64,000 bases of DNA from Nematostella vectensis (taxonomy: Eukaryota; Cnidaria; Anthozoa; Actiniaria; Edwardsiidae). Location of the stretch: positions 11,080,813 through 11,144,812 of the forward strand of contig NC_064041.1 in the NCBI RefSeq assembly GCF_932526225.1. The letters run 5' to 3'. The translations under genes were made by a program, and so were the position numbers. A model generated the notes under the pieces. It worked only from the letters and a program-made list of their open reading frames with translations. It did not search any database and had not been told where the DNA came from. Position 1 is the first letter of the stretch. Each line of letters opens with the position of its first letter. Positions 11,932 through 24,361 of the stretch are shown here, piece after piece.

Positions 11932-14271
11932 TTTTCTTGATATGAGCATCATTATAATTGTTATCATCGTCATCGCATAGTTCAGGCCCATAGTCAGGGG
12001 GTGTTCGGAGGGGTGTGGAAGAGCTCCCTCCCCTCCCCCCCCCCCCCCCCCCCCCCCCACTCGACTGGAAGGTCCGCTGAAGGAATATGGAGTACCACTG
12101 CGATGAAGGACGAGCTCTCTATGAGAAACTGGTCCGCTAAATCCCCCCCCGCCGCGCGATCAAAATCCTGGCAACGGTCCTGAACTTCATGGAATGTTTC
12201 AGTGTTCACATCACTTATAGTTATTTTTTGCTTCCATTACACGATGCGACTGAAACTGTGACCTGAGTAGAAATGAGTTAATGGATACGTCATCCTTTTG
12301 CATTAGGCAAAAATCCCCTCCTTCCCTCCCCTCCACTCCAATCAAAAAGAGCCTACGGCGTAATAACAGCAGAGAAAATGCTTTTCTCCTGCTAAGTACC
12401 ATAAATTGTGAAATCATTGGCAAAAATTCAATCGCAACAGACAATTACGAGATGAGATAATGTTGTTAGCAGAATCGTTAAATAAAATATAACAATAGGT
12501 CTGTCTAAGAACTAGACAAAGTGTTAGTTCTGGCTCCAAATTAATATTTTAATGATGTAAAATAATTGCTAGCAGCGGTATTTTCCAATAAGACCACTTC
12601 CCGCTTTTCCAATTGCCATATTTATGCCGTCATAAAAATTAAGGTCGTATAAAATAAACATACATTTGAAATTTCAAACATCATTTTAGGCCCCGTTGGA
12701 GCACGAAAATGATTCATTTATTTATTTATTTATTTATCTTATTTTATTTATTTATTTATCATATTTTATTTATTTTTTTTATTTTTTTATTTTTCTATAT
12801 TAAGATGGTAAAAATAAACCTCAAGATCGTTTTAGTAAAGCATCTAATGTACGCTCAAGGAAAGAGGAAGTGTGCCAAGAACCCTTAAAAGCAGAGTGCC
12901 GCTCTCCAAACAATTTAACATTTGTTAAGAATAGTAAAGCTTGCATTTAAACTTTTGGAGGACATTGTAAGAAGCATTTCAAAAGCATCAGCTCCTTTTA
13001 GAAAAATATTATGCTTTTACTGTACTGCATGCTTCGAAAGCCGTCAGTCGTGGTAAATACTTGAAGTTTTAAAATTTAAATTTAAATAGAAAACTGCTTT
13101 TATCTGCCATAAAGAAAGGCGAGATTATATTTTTAGAATTGCTCATCAAATTATTGAATAGACAAAGACACCACTCACAGAGAATAAAAAAAATGAGAAA
13201 AGGGGAAATATTTCTATACTTTCACATGAATCACGATTAGAAACATAAAAAAAAACTTATTTTCGTAAATCTGAGCAATCTTAAAATCTTAAAATTCGAT
13301 ATTGTCGCAACCTTTAATGTCATGCAAGAACACGGGACTTCTTTTCATTTTTCGTAAGTTATGTGCTGATTTCCATAATTGCAAGATGTATAGAATACGC
13401 CCCTAATTGTCACTGGAACCTAGCGATTTAAAGAACAGTCAAAGCTGATTAATTTTATTTATGGTCGCTTGAGCCTGTGAAGTAGAAGTCCCTTTTAAAT
13501 TTCTTAAAGCCCATTGTCAGCCTCCTCACACGCTCCATTTTTTCACTCCCTTGTTAAGAAGTCAAAAAGTGCGCATTTTAAAGGAAAAAGTGGAGACACC
13601 TCCTGTAGTACCGTATTTTGTCAGAAACAACTTGATGTCTTGGCAGAGATGACTAACAGGAGAGCACTGAGGTATGGCGTTTGAACCTTTCGTTTTACTA
13701 AGAAATGCTTTACTATTTTTTTAAATCTCGTCATTGCTTTTACTCTTGCTTGATTCTTTTAAGAATTATTAAAATAATTGTTAGGGGCCAATTTACTCAA
13801 ATTTCATGATCACAACAATGGTGGATCAAGATTTTTTTAATGGTGGATCAGTATCGGAAAACTATACCGTCAAAAAAAGTACTTTAATCCATTTTAATTA
13901 ATTGCCTGCCTCTACCGCCATTGCATATTAAATCAAAGAAAAAGGCAAAAGACATGAATAATAATTTAGCTATAAATAGGAAAATAAAATGATTGAAAAT
14001 AATCAGGCCAGTGGATGGAACTATAAATATATTAAAAAAATATATAGACCAACCACCAGACGTTGCGCGATCATCGTATAGAAAATTGAGCAAATAAAGC
14101 TTTATAGGTTCCCGCAAGCGCATCATAACTAAGTTTTCTCGGGAGAGGGGGGAGAAGTGCGCAGACATTTTTTTTTTTGGGGGGGGAGGGTGCACCTCCT
14201 GCGCAAGGGTGCCATAAAGAGCCAGCGCATTAACTAGTATAGGCATTACGCTCCTAGCCCTGCCTGTGCGC
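11932..14271. other. intergenic with simple repeats
   Basis: Holds a poly-C tract (about 12038-12058) and an imperfect (ATTT)n tract (12716-12800). A minus frame of 120 codons (13884-14246) is low-complexity and overlaps a poly-T/poly-G junction; I do not support it as a gene. Confidence 0.5.
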
Positions 14272-14304
14272 GGGTGGGGTGGGGTGGGCTGGGTGGGGGC
14301 TGGG
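14272..14304 (+). other. G-quadruplex-type G-run cluster
   Basis: Reads GGGTGGGGTGGGGTGGG then CTGGGTGGGGG. There are six G-runs of three or more separated by 1-2 nt, which fits the canonical quadruplex pattern. It borders the left side of the foldback cluster. Confidence 0.7.
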
Positions 14305-14429
14305 AAGGCTCCTCATGTCCACTTATACACTGTAGTCAATAGAAGCCGCATTTCCACTTGACCGCGAAGATTTTCTGTTGCACTCATCATAGCTTGAGTC
14401 ATCAAGAACCTCGGGTTTGCTTATGAGGT

Positions 14430-15515
14430 TGCTCGGTTCGCCACACACTGGTTACAGTCGCGACCGCAGTTTGCCCTACAGTCGATTGACAAAAGGTCGT
14501 CGCCAACCGGCTTTGCGACTACGCGACAAGCTCGCATGTAAGCATGGGTAAAAACCACTGAAGCGCCTAGCTACATATATTAGCCAACGCATAACTTCAG
14601 TCTTATCGTATATGCGAAGCAGGTTGACGACAACCTTTTGTCAATCGACTGTATGGCGAATCGCGGTCACGACCGTAACAAGTATACGACGAGCCGCGGT
14701 CACGACCGTAACTAGCATGTGACGAACCGCGGTCACGACCGTAACTAGCATGTGACTAACCGCGGTCACAACCGTAACCAGTATAAAGACGATTGTCAAA
14801 TGGTTGTCGTCGACTGGCTTCGCGACTACGCGACAAGCCTGCATATAAGCATGGGTATAAACCACTAAATGGCCTAGCTACATATATTAGCCACCGCATA
14901 GTTTTAGCCTTATGCTGTATTCACACCAAAACCATGTCTAGTTAAATAAGGTTTTTCTTTGCCTGATAACTTGCCAAGTTTCTCATTGTGTTGAATTCTT
15001 ACTAGCTAAATGATGGCACTTAGTAACATGTACAGCACAGTCTATTCAGTTTTGTTCTTGGTTCTGTCCACTCTTGGGAGATTTAGATTTAAACCAGTTT
15101 AATTAAAACACCTTTAAACTGGTTTAATCGCGGTGGCTAATATGTGCAGCTAGGCGCTTCAGTGGTACACATGCTTACATGCGGGATTGTCGCGTGCGCA
15201 AAGCCGGTTGACGACAACGTTTGTCAATCGTTGGTATGGCGAACTGCGGTCACAATCGTAACCAGTACATGGCGAACCGCGGTCACGACCGTAACAAGTA
15301 TAAGGTGAACCGCAGTCACGACCGTAACCAGTGTGTTGCGAATCGCGGTCACGACCGTAACAAGTACATAGTTAACTGCGGTCACAATCGTAACTAGTAT
15401 GTGACGAACCGCAGTCACGACCGTAACCAGTATGTGTAGAAACGCGGTCACGACCGTAACAATATATATGGTGATTCGCTATAAATACTTGTTACAACGG
15501 TGTGACTGCGGTTCC
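14430..15515. mobile_element. foldback-type cluster of 30-bp repeats in both orientations
   Basis: A unit of about 30 bp (GAACCGCGGTCACGACCGTA then ACYAGTATGT) is repeated at about 14650-14785 and 15235-15465. Single reversed copies lie at the outer ends (GTTACAGTCGCGACCGCAGT near 14450; GTTACAACGGTGTGACTGCG near 15490). A spacer motif (CTTTGCGACTACGCGACAAG, then AAGCATGGGTA, then CCTAGCTACATATATTAGCC) occurs twice in direct orientation (14500-14595, 14815-14895) and once inverted (15125-15215). The layout resembles a foldback or a DNA element with subterminal repeats. No transposase was seen. The VTVVTA-type peptide frames are by-products of the 30-bp period. Confidence 0.8.
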
Positions 15516-18196
15516 CTTGCTTCACGGTATGATAATCAAGATTATTCTAATTGGCAATAGTCTCAAGCCTTTATTGTTAATCACAATGTCATACGATTTT
15601 AGCGTTTATGAAAGAAAATAAAAAAAACAAAGTTTGCATACTCGGATATTTAGACTTCAAATAGAATGAATTTTTTTCTCATTTAAAATTAAAAACGTTT
15701 ATAATTAAAAACCTTTAAAAAATCCGTTTGATGTCCCGCGAAAAAGACTGATGTCGCGAATTAAGTAGAAACTTTACTTAATAGCACTTATTTGCGACTG
15801 TGTACCCAAAGGTGAAGTTAAAAGCTTTCTGGCGTTTGGTAAATAATTCAAGGTAATGTATAGATTTAGGCACTGCCAAAAAGCGGAGCCAGCATTGAAC
15901 ACCTTTTGTATTGACTGATCGAAGTATTTTTGGGGGATCTAGGATCCTGCTCTTTACTTAGATTTATTGGACCAACCAAATGGATGCAGGCCTTATTCAA
16001 TAATTTTAATTATGCAGTACATCAAAGTTAACAAACACAATTCCTGGTGTAAATATGGCTGTCAAAGTTGTCAAGAGTCTAATGGTAAATTCTTATTTCC
16101 CCACCATAGAAGTTCCATTATGAATATTCTTATAATCAAAACAATACTCCGACAAGCTTTGCCCTTGTGCAGAATGTCATGCATGTAACAGCATTCCAAA
16201 GATTTGAAATAATATATTTAGACTGTTTAAATGCCATACTGTAATTTGAAGGTATCAATTTAGTGGTGATTCTCTCCTTTATTGGACTGAATATTCAGAA
16301 AAATGTCTGGAAATTAAAATCCACAAATGTATCTCCTTTAATGCATTACATATTTGTGCACCCAGCCTTTACCATATAGTGGCCTTGTTTTTGTTGGCCT
16401 ACTCCAAAATGAATGCAATGGAGAAAAAACAGATTGATTTTGGAAGCAAACCCTAAAAAAATACATCTAAGACATCACTGACAGTTCTAAAATGCTAACT
16501 CTCTAATTTCAAACCAAACCCTTTCATTGATCTATGTTTGGGATAGAGAGGAAACAGCAAAGAATATCAATTGACTAAAAAAATAGTCGACGGGAGAGGA
16601 GAAATAAAGGAAATCGACTCAACTTGAAAGGTTTGGTGAAAAAAATATGAGAATAATGAAAATAATTTGAAAGGGCATTTATTGACATTTCCCCTTTCCC
16701 ATTATCTTAACCCTTCCACAACCACAGGCCTCTAAAGAGGCCAAGCCTATGCTATCCAAGCTATGTGAACATAGCTTCAAATTCTATTATTGAAAAAGAA
16801 CATGGTTGTTGCTCAGTGTTATATAGTTTAAGTATCTTGTCCTAAAAAAAACCCTTCCCCTCATAAAAGTCCCATTAATGTACATTTGTAAAGCTACATT
16901 CTGACAAGCTTTGTCCTTACAAAGAACAAGTAATGGATTAAACAGGATTCCAAAGATATTATATAGTATCAGACACAGTTTTAGATGAGATGCAATACTG
17001 AAGTTTCCATGTGGTGATTTCCCATCCTCATGGGAATTAATATCATCTACAAATATACATCCAGTAAAGCATTATATTTTGGTGTTTTTAGAAACCCTGG
17101 ATCCAACCATTCCAGTAAAATAAAACTAAACCTCTAAAATAAATCTAATGGGAAAGAGACTGACTTGGAAAGGAAATCCTAAAAACAGATATAAGTGAAA
17201 GTACTAAATGAAAATTTCAAATTTAAAAATCAAATTTGTTCATTAATTTATTTCTTGTGTAGAGGGAAATAGCAAATAGCATCAATTGCATAAAAATAGG
17301 AGAAGTAGGAGAAGTAAAAGGAAGAAATATGACTCTTCTTTAAATGTTTGAAAAGAAAATATAACAATAATAATTATATGATAATTATATTCAGTACTTT
17401 CCTAAAATATTCCCATTATCTTTAGGTTGATAAAAAACTGTTTTTTTACAGATTTATTATTTAAAAAGCAAAAGTTTGTTTTTAGTTTTATATTATATAA
17501 GTATCTTGTTCTAAAAAAAACATATTGAGTGTGTACTGCTGAATCACAGTAATGAACTAGTCATTTGAGCCCCCTCCCTTATGGTCCCGCGGAAGCCAGG
17601 GGTTAATGTGGGGTTTTAGACCACTTTTTAACCAGAATATGTCAAGAGGGGTGGTGGTATTGACTGTTTTTTACTCTTAACATGGAAAACATGCTTTTAA
17701 AAAAGTCTAATCCCCCACCCTTTCCTGGAACCATGGATGTGGGGGTACCAAATGACTAGTGGAAAAGAACTCCCTACTGTTCTCTTCGAGACATGGTTTT
17801 TAATTCCCATGTCTTCCAGTCTTTAGCATTCATCTTGGCCCTCAGGTAGTTCCTGGTTCATAAAAGATTCATGATGGCTTGATGAAAGATCTTTTCATCA
17901 AGCCATTTATAATCTAATTTTCCACAACTATTCGAAAAAAATAAACACATGAGATGCAAGATGCAGACAATAACAACAATACATATTGACAATAGGGCTT
18001 GATTTTTTTTTTATCCTCGGTAAGGAAAATTTCTCTTGTAAGTTGAATAAGTTGCTGTATCTTCTAAGGATATGTATCTTCTTAGGACTAAGAGCACAGG
18101 ATATAAAGACAAGAACGGTCTTCTTTAGCAGTATTTAACAAATGCAACACGATATTGGTTAGCCTTTATGAAATATCCCAACACAATCAATCTTCC
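15516..18196. repeat. diverged tandem duplication at 16080-17340 in an otherwise empty region
   Basis: Two diverged blocks about 715-750 bp apart share ordered motifs. GACAAGCTTTG occurs at 16151 and 16903, followed in each by ATTCCAAAGAT. GAAACAGCAAAGAATATCAA at 16551 matches GAAATAGCAAATAGCATCAA at 17265, each then followed by AAAAATAG and a GGAGAAGT-rich stretch. Gaps and substitutions are frequent, so it is old. No gene is supported. Confidence 0.6.
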
Positions 18197-18263
18197 CTGA
18201 AGAAGTCTTATTAAAGTCGAAAATTTGGCAGAGTCGAATCCCAGTTTTTGGTGTATTGTATTT
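18197..18263 (+). repeat. 67-bp dispersed repeat, copy 1 (SINE/LINE-tail-like)
   Basis: Reads CTGAAGAAGTCTTATTAAAG, then a cGAAAA stretch and GGCAGAGTCGAATCCCAG, ending TTGGTGTATTGTATT. It matches 43037-43103 with only a few mismatches. GAGTCGAATCCC resembles a tRNA B-box; the CTGAAGAAG...CGAAA pattern also resembles 3' tails of LINE-type elements. Which one applies cannot be told from two copies. Confidence 0.75.
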
Positions 18264-20995
18264 TATTCAACACAACCAAGAATATAGATAAAAACGAAGA
18301 ATGCCAAAACAAAAGCTGTTATGCTCAAATAATTTGATTACTAAATAAGTTCTCGCATTCTTAAAGCAAACAAAAAGGACAACAAAAGCCCAATAACTGT
18401 CATATCCTCAATAGACAATACAAATCGTCGTCCGAAACTCACCTTGCATTGTTTTTTTTTTTTCGCTTTCTTGTGGTTGTGCTCGCTTTTTAATGTGAAC
18501 TGCTACTTGCTTAAATTTACTAGCTAAAACCAGATAAATTTTGGCGTGAATGAATGTCATTAGATCTCCTAGTCACAAAATTTGAGGCAAAATAAATAAT
18601 CATCGCATAATCGACAAGAACTTTTTCCCTTGCTCGGTGCTTGTATTTAGTCGCCGTTTCGGGGCCGAGTGGGGCCTGGGAGTTGCGCGGCTGACTGACT
18701 GACTGGCTGGCTGGCGAGTGACACCACAGGGTGCCCGCGCGATGACCACAAAAACCAAGTCGCATACCTATACCATATTTCTATGCCTATGGAGCTACGC
18801 GCACGGCCTGCGGCCGCGCTTGGCTCCGCTAATAATCCTTTTCCTACTTAATGTGTAGCCTTATTCTCTCAGTTTAAAAGAAAATACACACACTTCTCGT
18901 TTAATTAGATTTTTGCTCCATACAAAAATAAGGAAAAAGTTTGGGCAAAATTTATGCAATTGTGTTTTATGTATTCATTGGCGCATACTGTAAGGTATCC
19001 TTGTTGCTTTGGTAAAGTTGATTTGGTTGATTTATTGTCTTTTGGCTCTGACACCCTTATCACTACTTTACAGCTCTAAAAGGTTCAATGTTTGTCAGAC
19101 TAAGTATATCGTGTCACTTTTTTTTTTACTTCGTACTTTAAGTCATGCCGCCTTAATGCAAACCTCTCTCATATGTCAACATCTCCGTAAATGTAGAAAA
19201 AACACAATAACTATGGAATAACATAAAATATTAAAGACCTTAGCTTATGAGGCCTGAAATCCAAGGTTAGGATTTTGAATTACCTTTTAGGCAGAGGGTG
19301 GTCGGCGCATACGTTTAGCCTGCTGGCATTTAATTAACCGATAGCTATTTTTCACGGAGTAGATGCAACACCCCTACCCTACCCCACCCCACCCCACCCC
19401 CTTGACCAGTAGGTCCTCTGGAAAAGAAAAAGAAACAGAAACAACATTGTTCCAGGGAAGGGGAGGGGGATGTGCTGTAAGAACCCACTTTTGACGAAGA
19501 AAATTGGGCTACCGTAAAAGGGCATCGGGGTAATCACAGTTCTAAATCGAAAAAAAGGCAAATCAAAAGTGTTAATTTTAAAGGCCAGAGGACATCAAAA
19601 CAAAGATAGAGATGGGCTGAAAGCAATAGAAAGCTGATGAAACCCAGATAACAAGTCTACCTCAGATACTCATCAATCAATTTGCATTTAATGGGTTGAA
19701 ACTTGTAGCACAAGTACAAAACCAAAACGCAGAGAAAGAAAAGATTTCCATTCTCGACTTTGTCTTTTTAAGGTAAGCTTCTACTTTACCCTTTTGAATC
19801 GCTCATATAATCTCACAACTTTCTTTTTGGATGAACACAATAGTTTCCTTTTTACGTTTTACGAATTTATTGTAATTGTTATATTGTGACTACTTGATTT
19901 AAATCGTGTTGGATTTATCTTTCCAGTCAAAACAAAGAAAGCATGATGTTTTAAATGCCTTCGATGTTCTTTCCCTAAATTTTATTTTCATAATCATTTT
20001 TGAGCAGCATTCACAATATTTTTCTTTCTCAAGAGTGTATGACTTTGATTTGCGTGTGTTTTTCCACCTTAAGTTAAATCTAACGCTTTCAAGCCACAAT
20101 CCTTTCTGATCAATTTAACTATCTAAATAAGTTGAAAGCATTAGACATCGGGAATCCAAAAAATGGTCTTCAAATAAAAACTCTGAATAATGATTATGAA
20201 AATGAAATAGAATTGCGAGAAAAGCAGCAGCTATAAGTATCTAGTGTGATAAATTGTCCCGGGAAAAATATTCTGGTAAATGTGATAGTCGATATGTCTT
20301 ATGCTTGAAACTGAAAATGAAATAGTTTATTTAATCAGGAAGGATTGTAGGTTAGGACAAGAGAGACTGGGCATGTTTTTGCACACACATTAAAATATTC
20401 TTTCAAATCCTTTTTACTTAAAATTTGGCCGGCATCCTATATATTCTAATATTCGAATTCACTTAAAATTGAGTCTACCGTTATTCTGCCTAAAGTCTCA
20501 TATCTCCTTATCATCATATTCGAGCTTTCCTAAAATCATTACAAAAATAATCAATTGCATAAATTCAATATCATCGCTTTTAACTTGTCTGAAGTGAGGT
20601 CTTTCTAGAAAAAAATCGTTTAATGTATTCGATCCATTTCGCAAAACGTGCACCCAAAACTAAAAATCTTAAAACTGTATCATGTTTCTTTCCCTTTTAC
20701 AGTCCCCACGAGCGGAAGTTACTTGTATTTTTATCTTTTTATCTTTCGAATGAGTAATCGTGTGGCTTGTTCCGCTCCGGGTAGCAATTGCTAGTTATTC
20801 GTGTTCGAGATAAAATCAAATTTTTTTTTCTGTGATCAATTGCGTTAGGAGGGGAGGGGGGAAGGGGGGGTGTCATTTAGCTAGCAGAAATAATGAGGGG
20901 GTGGTGGGTGGGGGCTGTCATACGGAACACAAATAATAAGTAAGTCATCTGGAGTTCAACTAGGGGTGGGAAGGGTGTCATATTAAACAAATTTA
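18264..20995. other. intergenic, no supported gene
   Basis: Only short frames. A C-rich cluster at 19371-19401 (CCCCTACCCTACCCCACCCC then repeats) would give a minus-strand quadruplex motif. At 20850-20970 there are G-rich tracts with recurring GTGTCAT. Confidence 0.45.
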
Positions 20996-21249
20996 GCCAA
21001 AAATTGTTGTTTTTGCTAAACGCGGCCACTTCCTCCGGCGGCCTCCATATAAGGAAAGTAATATATTACTTATTTGGAAAAACAGCATGATTTTTTTTAG
21101 GTTGCCGTACCGCAGGTGCTTCGTAAACTTTATGGCTTGTAATCAGAAGAGAAAAACAATGACTGTGAACATCTTTGAAAGTATCTGAAAAGAAACTAAG
21201 ATTCCTCTCGGTACCTAGTCCTTCAAAACGACAGCGTTTTCTTCATATG
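20996..21249 (+). repeat. dispersed repeat, copy 2 (inverted relative to 11671-11931)
   Basis: Same family as 11671-11931 in opposite orientation. It carries an extra TCCGGCGGCC insertion near 21035 and lacks about 13 nt near 21177. Open frames are interrupted here. Confidence 0.8.
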
Positions 21250-23160
21250 CAAAGGTTGTTATTGCAAGCATAAAACATATTTTAATTGATGATAGGGTAA
21301 ATAATATCAAGTCAATAACCACCTCAAGTCTTTATACCAAGCCTCACGCACGTAATTAAGCCACTATAAAAAAAAGAAAAGATTCAACTCACGCAAAGGA
21401 TCACGGGACTGATTTTGATGGTACAAATGCCTCCTGGGAAGATCAAAATTTTGTCGAAAAATCGAAAATCAGTCGGTCCGCAATTCTCTAACGCCAGTAG
21501 TATAGCAATTCATGAATATTATATTTAATTCCCACTAGCAATATAAAAAAAACAAAATCTCGAAAGTAGATATCATGTTGACGACTTCTTGGCAGATGTC
21601 CTGAGTTGACGACCGCTTGAGGGTAACACTCATTATTGAAAACAAAGACAAATTTACCTGATTTTATTCTGACTTTTACGCTGCAAAACTTTATGTCTAC
21701 TAGAAAAAAGTAGGTAAAATTATTTTTCTCTCCCGAACGACATCAGATTAGTGTTCTTCGACATCTTTTATTTTTTAAGAGAAATTGTAGTGTTTTAGTG
21801 TCCCATTTTATGAAAACTTATCATGTACACAAGTAGGCAAACATTGGAAATGAAATAATTAGGTTGCATATCCAGTGAACTTCTCGAACACGACATAAAA
21901 ATCTTGTACTCAAAATATTCCCTCATTTTCGCCTGTGCTTTAGTAAGGATTGTGGGAAAGCAATCGAAACAATATTACATGAAACTTTTATTGAAACCTG
22001 TCCTAATTTAATTAAGCTGCTGGCAAACTGCGCTGGAAGTGTTAATAGGGCCTTTGTGTTGTATAAGATAAACGAATAGCCCCGGGGTCTTATTGGGTTT
22101 CATGTCGCGGTTCTAGGGAAATTATAATTTTGCCCTCGCCATGCCGATCAGGCTCTTGAGGTTTTATATAGTTTTATCTATACGATATTATAGTTTCATT
22201 TATCACAGAATATTGTTCTCGAATGTACATTCATTAATTTCAATCAATTTACACCTTTCTTGCACTTTACTTAGTGAGTGGTTACGGGTTTTTTCTTCTT
22301 TCCGTTTTCATTTATTTCACATTGTTCTCATCTATTGTAAGTTGTTTACAGACATCATTAAATTTTGAGTTTCATCTGGAATTGCTCGTGGCAATTTCGT
22401 TTTCTTTTGTAATACACTAGACATTGACATGTCAGATTTGCCGGAGAAATTCTTATTTTGTCAATGTTGTCAATGGCAAAACTCTTCTTCTGGTGCCAAC
22501 GTAGTTTCAGCTGTAAGCTTGTACAATCAAACTGCGGCAGTGTTTACCTTTAAAGTTTTTTTTTCATGCGCGAAATTGACACTTTCGATGCCAAATTGTC
22601 GAGTAGAGAGTTCTGTTGAAGATGTAATTCCCATTTTGTATTTTCATTTCCCCAGGTCGGCTTCAGGCTGGTAACTCTGCTCAATTCTGTCCCGAAAAAT
22701 TTGTCAAGCGCCTCAAGAACATGATGGATGGAGTTTCGGACAGTAAAGAGTGCTTAAGTTTTATTGATCGCTGCGGCAAAGTAGAAAGGCTACAAAGACT
22801 TTAACACTTTTTTAATTACAGAAGGAAAAACAATGTTTTAAATATCCATTGTTTCTCTTGAAAGTCTCCTTTCAAGATAACGAAACAGACAGTCTCATAT
22901 GAATTGATTTCTGGATTTGTTAAAGACAATTGTTTAAAATCTAAGCAAGAAAAACAAAACACGACTGTAAAACCTCTATTCGGATTAACTAGCGTACATT
23001 CAGAAGCAGGGCCTTGACAGCTCAAGGAAAGAATATATACATGAGAATTTGTTGTTTCAAAGAAGAAATGTCGACCGTTAACCGTATGTCGTTGAAAGTA
23101 ACGAGCCAAGAGAAATAACCTGGTTGATTTGATGTCAACCTCACAAGAATAAATCTTTCC
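21250..23160 (+). other. 5' flank and possible 5'UTR of the GPCR gene
   Basis: No supported coding exon. A good-looking acceptor, TTTCATTTCCCCAG then GTCGG, ends at about 22655. It could begin a 5'UTR exon running into the GPCR start codon. Confidence 0.35.
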
Positions 23161-24219
23161 ATGGCGTCAAACAATACATCTGTTGGCTACAATAGCACGA
23201 GTGCAGGCTTCACAATCACTGATTTATCTCTGCTTCCTGCGTACTGTCTGGCAATTTCAGTAGGCCTCGGAGGAAATGGGCTTGTGATAGGAGTCGTCAG
23301 GAAAAAACGTTCTCTTCACACCACCACTAACTACCTCCTCGCCAACCTAGCGCTCGCTGACTTACTCAATTTAATCTGGTGTATTCCGGGCCTAGTATTG
23401 ACCTTTGTGGAACACCCTCGAGGAACGCTAGGAGACCTTTTGTGCAAGTTCGTCACGATGCATCATATTGCGGGAATTATGCAAATAGTGTCGGGTCTGA
23501 CTCTTACGATCCTTGCTGTTGAACGCTACAACGCGTTATTTCATCCCATGGACACGCGACTTAGGCTGAGGCGCGAGAATTTGAGGTACCCCATAGGGAT
23601 AATGTGGAGTTTTTCAGTAATCTACGTAATCCCGCTCTTTGTATACGAGAAGTACAGCGCCAAGGAGAACAACTGTTCCCTGGTCTGGCCAAATTGGCAA
23701 GTGACCGGGATGATCTACTGGGGCGTCCTAGCTGTCATTGTACTTCTCTGTTCCATCACAATGTTGTACTGTTATTTCAATATCATCAAGGGGTTATACT
23801 TCACCCAGACGATTTGCTCGCGCGGACAAGCGCCCAATGGGGATGAAAGAGCTGCAAAGCGTAAGATCGTCAAACTCCTCCTTAGTGTGACCCTCGTGTT
23901 TTGTGTTTGTTTTATTCCGTTTATCGTTGTGTCTGTGGTCTTCACGGACGGCTCGCACAGTGTCGCCTACAAGTTAAGTTACTTCTTGGTGTACTGTTCC
24001 TCTAGTGTTAATCCTCTCATTTATGCGTACTACAGCTCGAATTATAGAAATGCTTTCAGTGAGGTGCTGGAAAGGTATAGTCAGAGGATAAGGAACCTTG
24101 AGAATCACGTACCGAGAATCCATAGACACGCCTCGTCATTTGAACTGAAAGTGACGGAGAATAAGGGCACCGATGTTAGGTCCAGCGACCCAAAGCTGTT
24201 GTCGTTTAAACGTATTTAG
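23161..24219 (+). CDS. class A (rhodopsin-like) GPCR, peptide-receptor type, single exon
   Basis: A complete 352-residue receptor with N-glycosylation sites NNTS and NSTS in a short N-terminus and seven hydrophobic helices. Family landmarks are present: GGNGLVIG in TM1, NLALADLL in TM2 (the sodium-site Asp), Cys at the start of TM3 (LLCKF) paired with the ECL2 Cys (ENNCSLVW), ERY in place of DRY after TM3, FCVCFIPF in TM6 (the usual CWxP Trp is replaced), and NPLIYAYYSSNYRNAF in TM7/helix 8. The C-tail is Ser/Arg-rich. The start ATG lies in TTTCCATGG, a good context, and no upstream in-frame extension is needed. It acts at the plasma membrane through G proteins. Single-exon orphan receptors resembling neuropeptide receptors are abundant in cnidarians. 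The ligand cannot be deduced. Confidence 0.94.
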   Translation: MASNNTSVGYNSTSAGFTITDLSLLPAYCLAISVGLGGNGLVIGVVRKKRSLHTTTNYLLANLALADLLNLIWCIPGLVLTFVEHPRGTLGDLLCKFVTMHHIAGIMQIVSGLTLTILAVERYNALFHPMDTRLRLRRENLRYPIGIMWSFSVIYVIPLFVYEKYSAKENNCSLVWPNWQVTGMIYWGVLAVIVLLCSITMLYCYFNIIKGLYFTQTICSRGQAPNGDERAAKRKIVKLLLSVTLVFCVCFIPFIVVSVVFTDGSHSVAYKLSYFLVYCSSSVNPLIYAYYSSNYRNAFSEVLERYSQRIRNLENHVPRIHRHASSFELKVTENKGTDVRSSDPKLLSFKRI

Positions 24220-24319
24220 AAAGACAAGAGAAAATCTTGCTTACGTCTCAACCCATTGACAACTAAACCGGCCTGTACCGGCTGTGGAAGTGCCAACAAG
24301 CCAAAAAACATAAATGCAA

Positions 24320-24361
24320 AATAAACACAATGAGATACTGAGTCAATAGTCTAAGGAATAA
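24320..24361 (+). terminator. polyadenylation signals of the GPCR gene
   Basis: AATAAA at 24320-24325 and again near 24356-24361, about 100 and 140 nt after the GPCR stop codon. These are plausible poly(A) signals. Confidence 0.6.

Noticed and set aside
13884-14246. 120-codon minus frame
   Set aside because: Includes a homopolymer junction and poly-Lys/Pro stretches. No domain or splice support.
14641-15451. Ten-residue LVTVVTAVRH-type repeat proteins
   Set aside because: The 30-bp repeat period is divisible by three, so repeat DNA stays open by chance. No start, signal or splice evidence.
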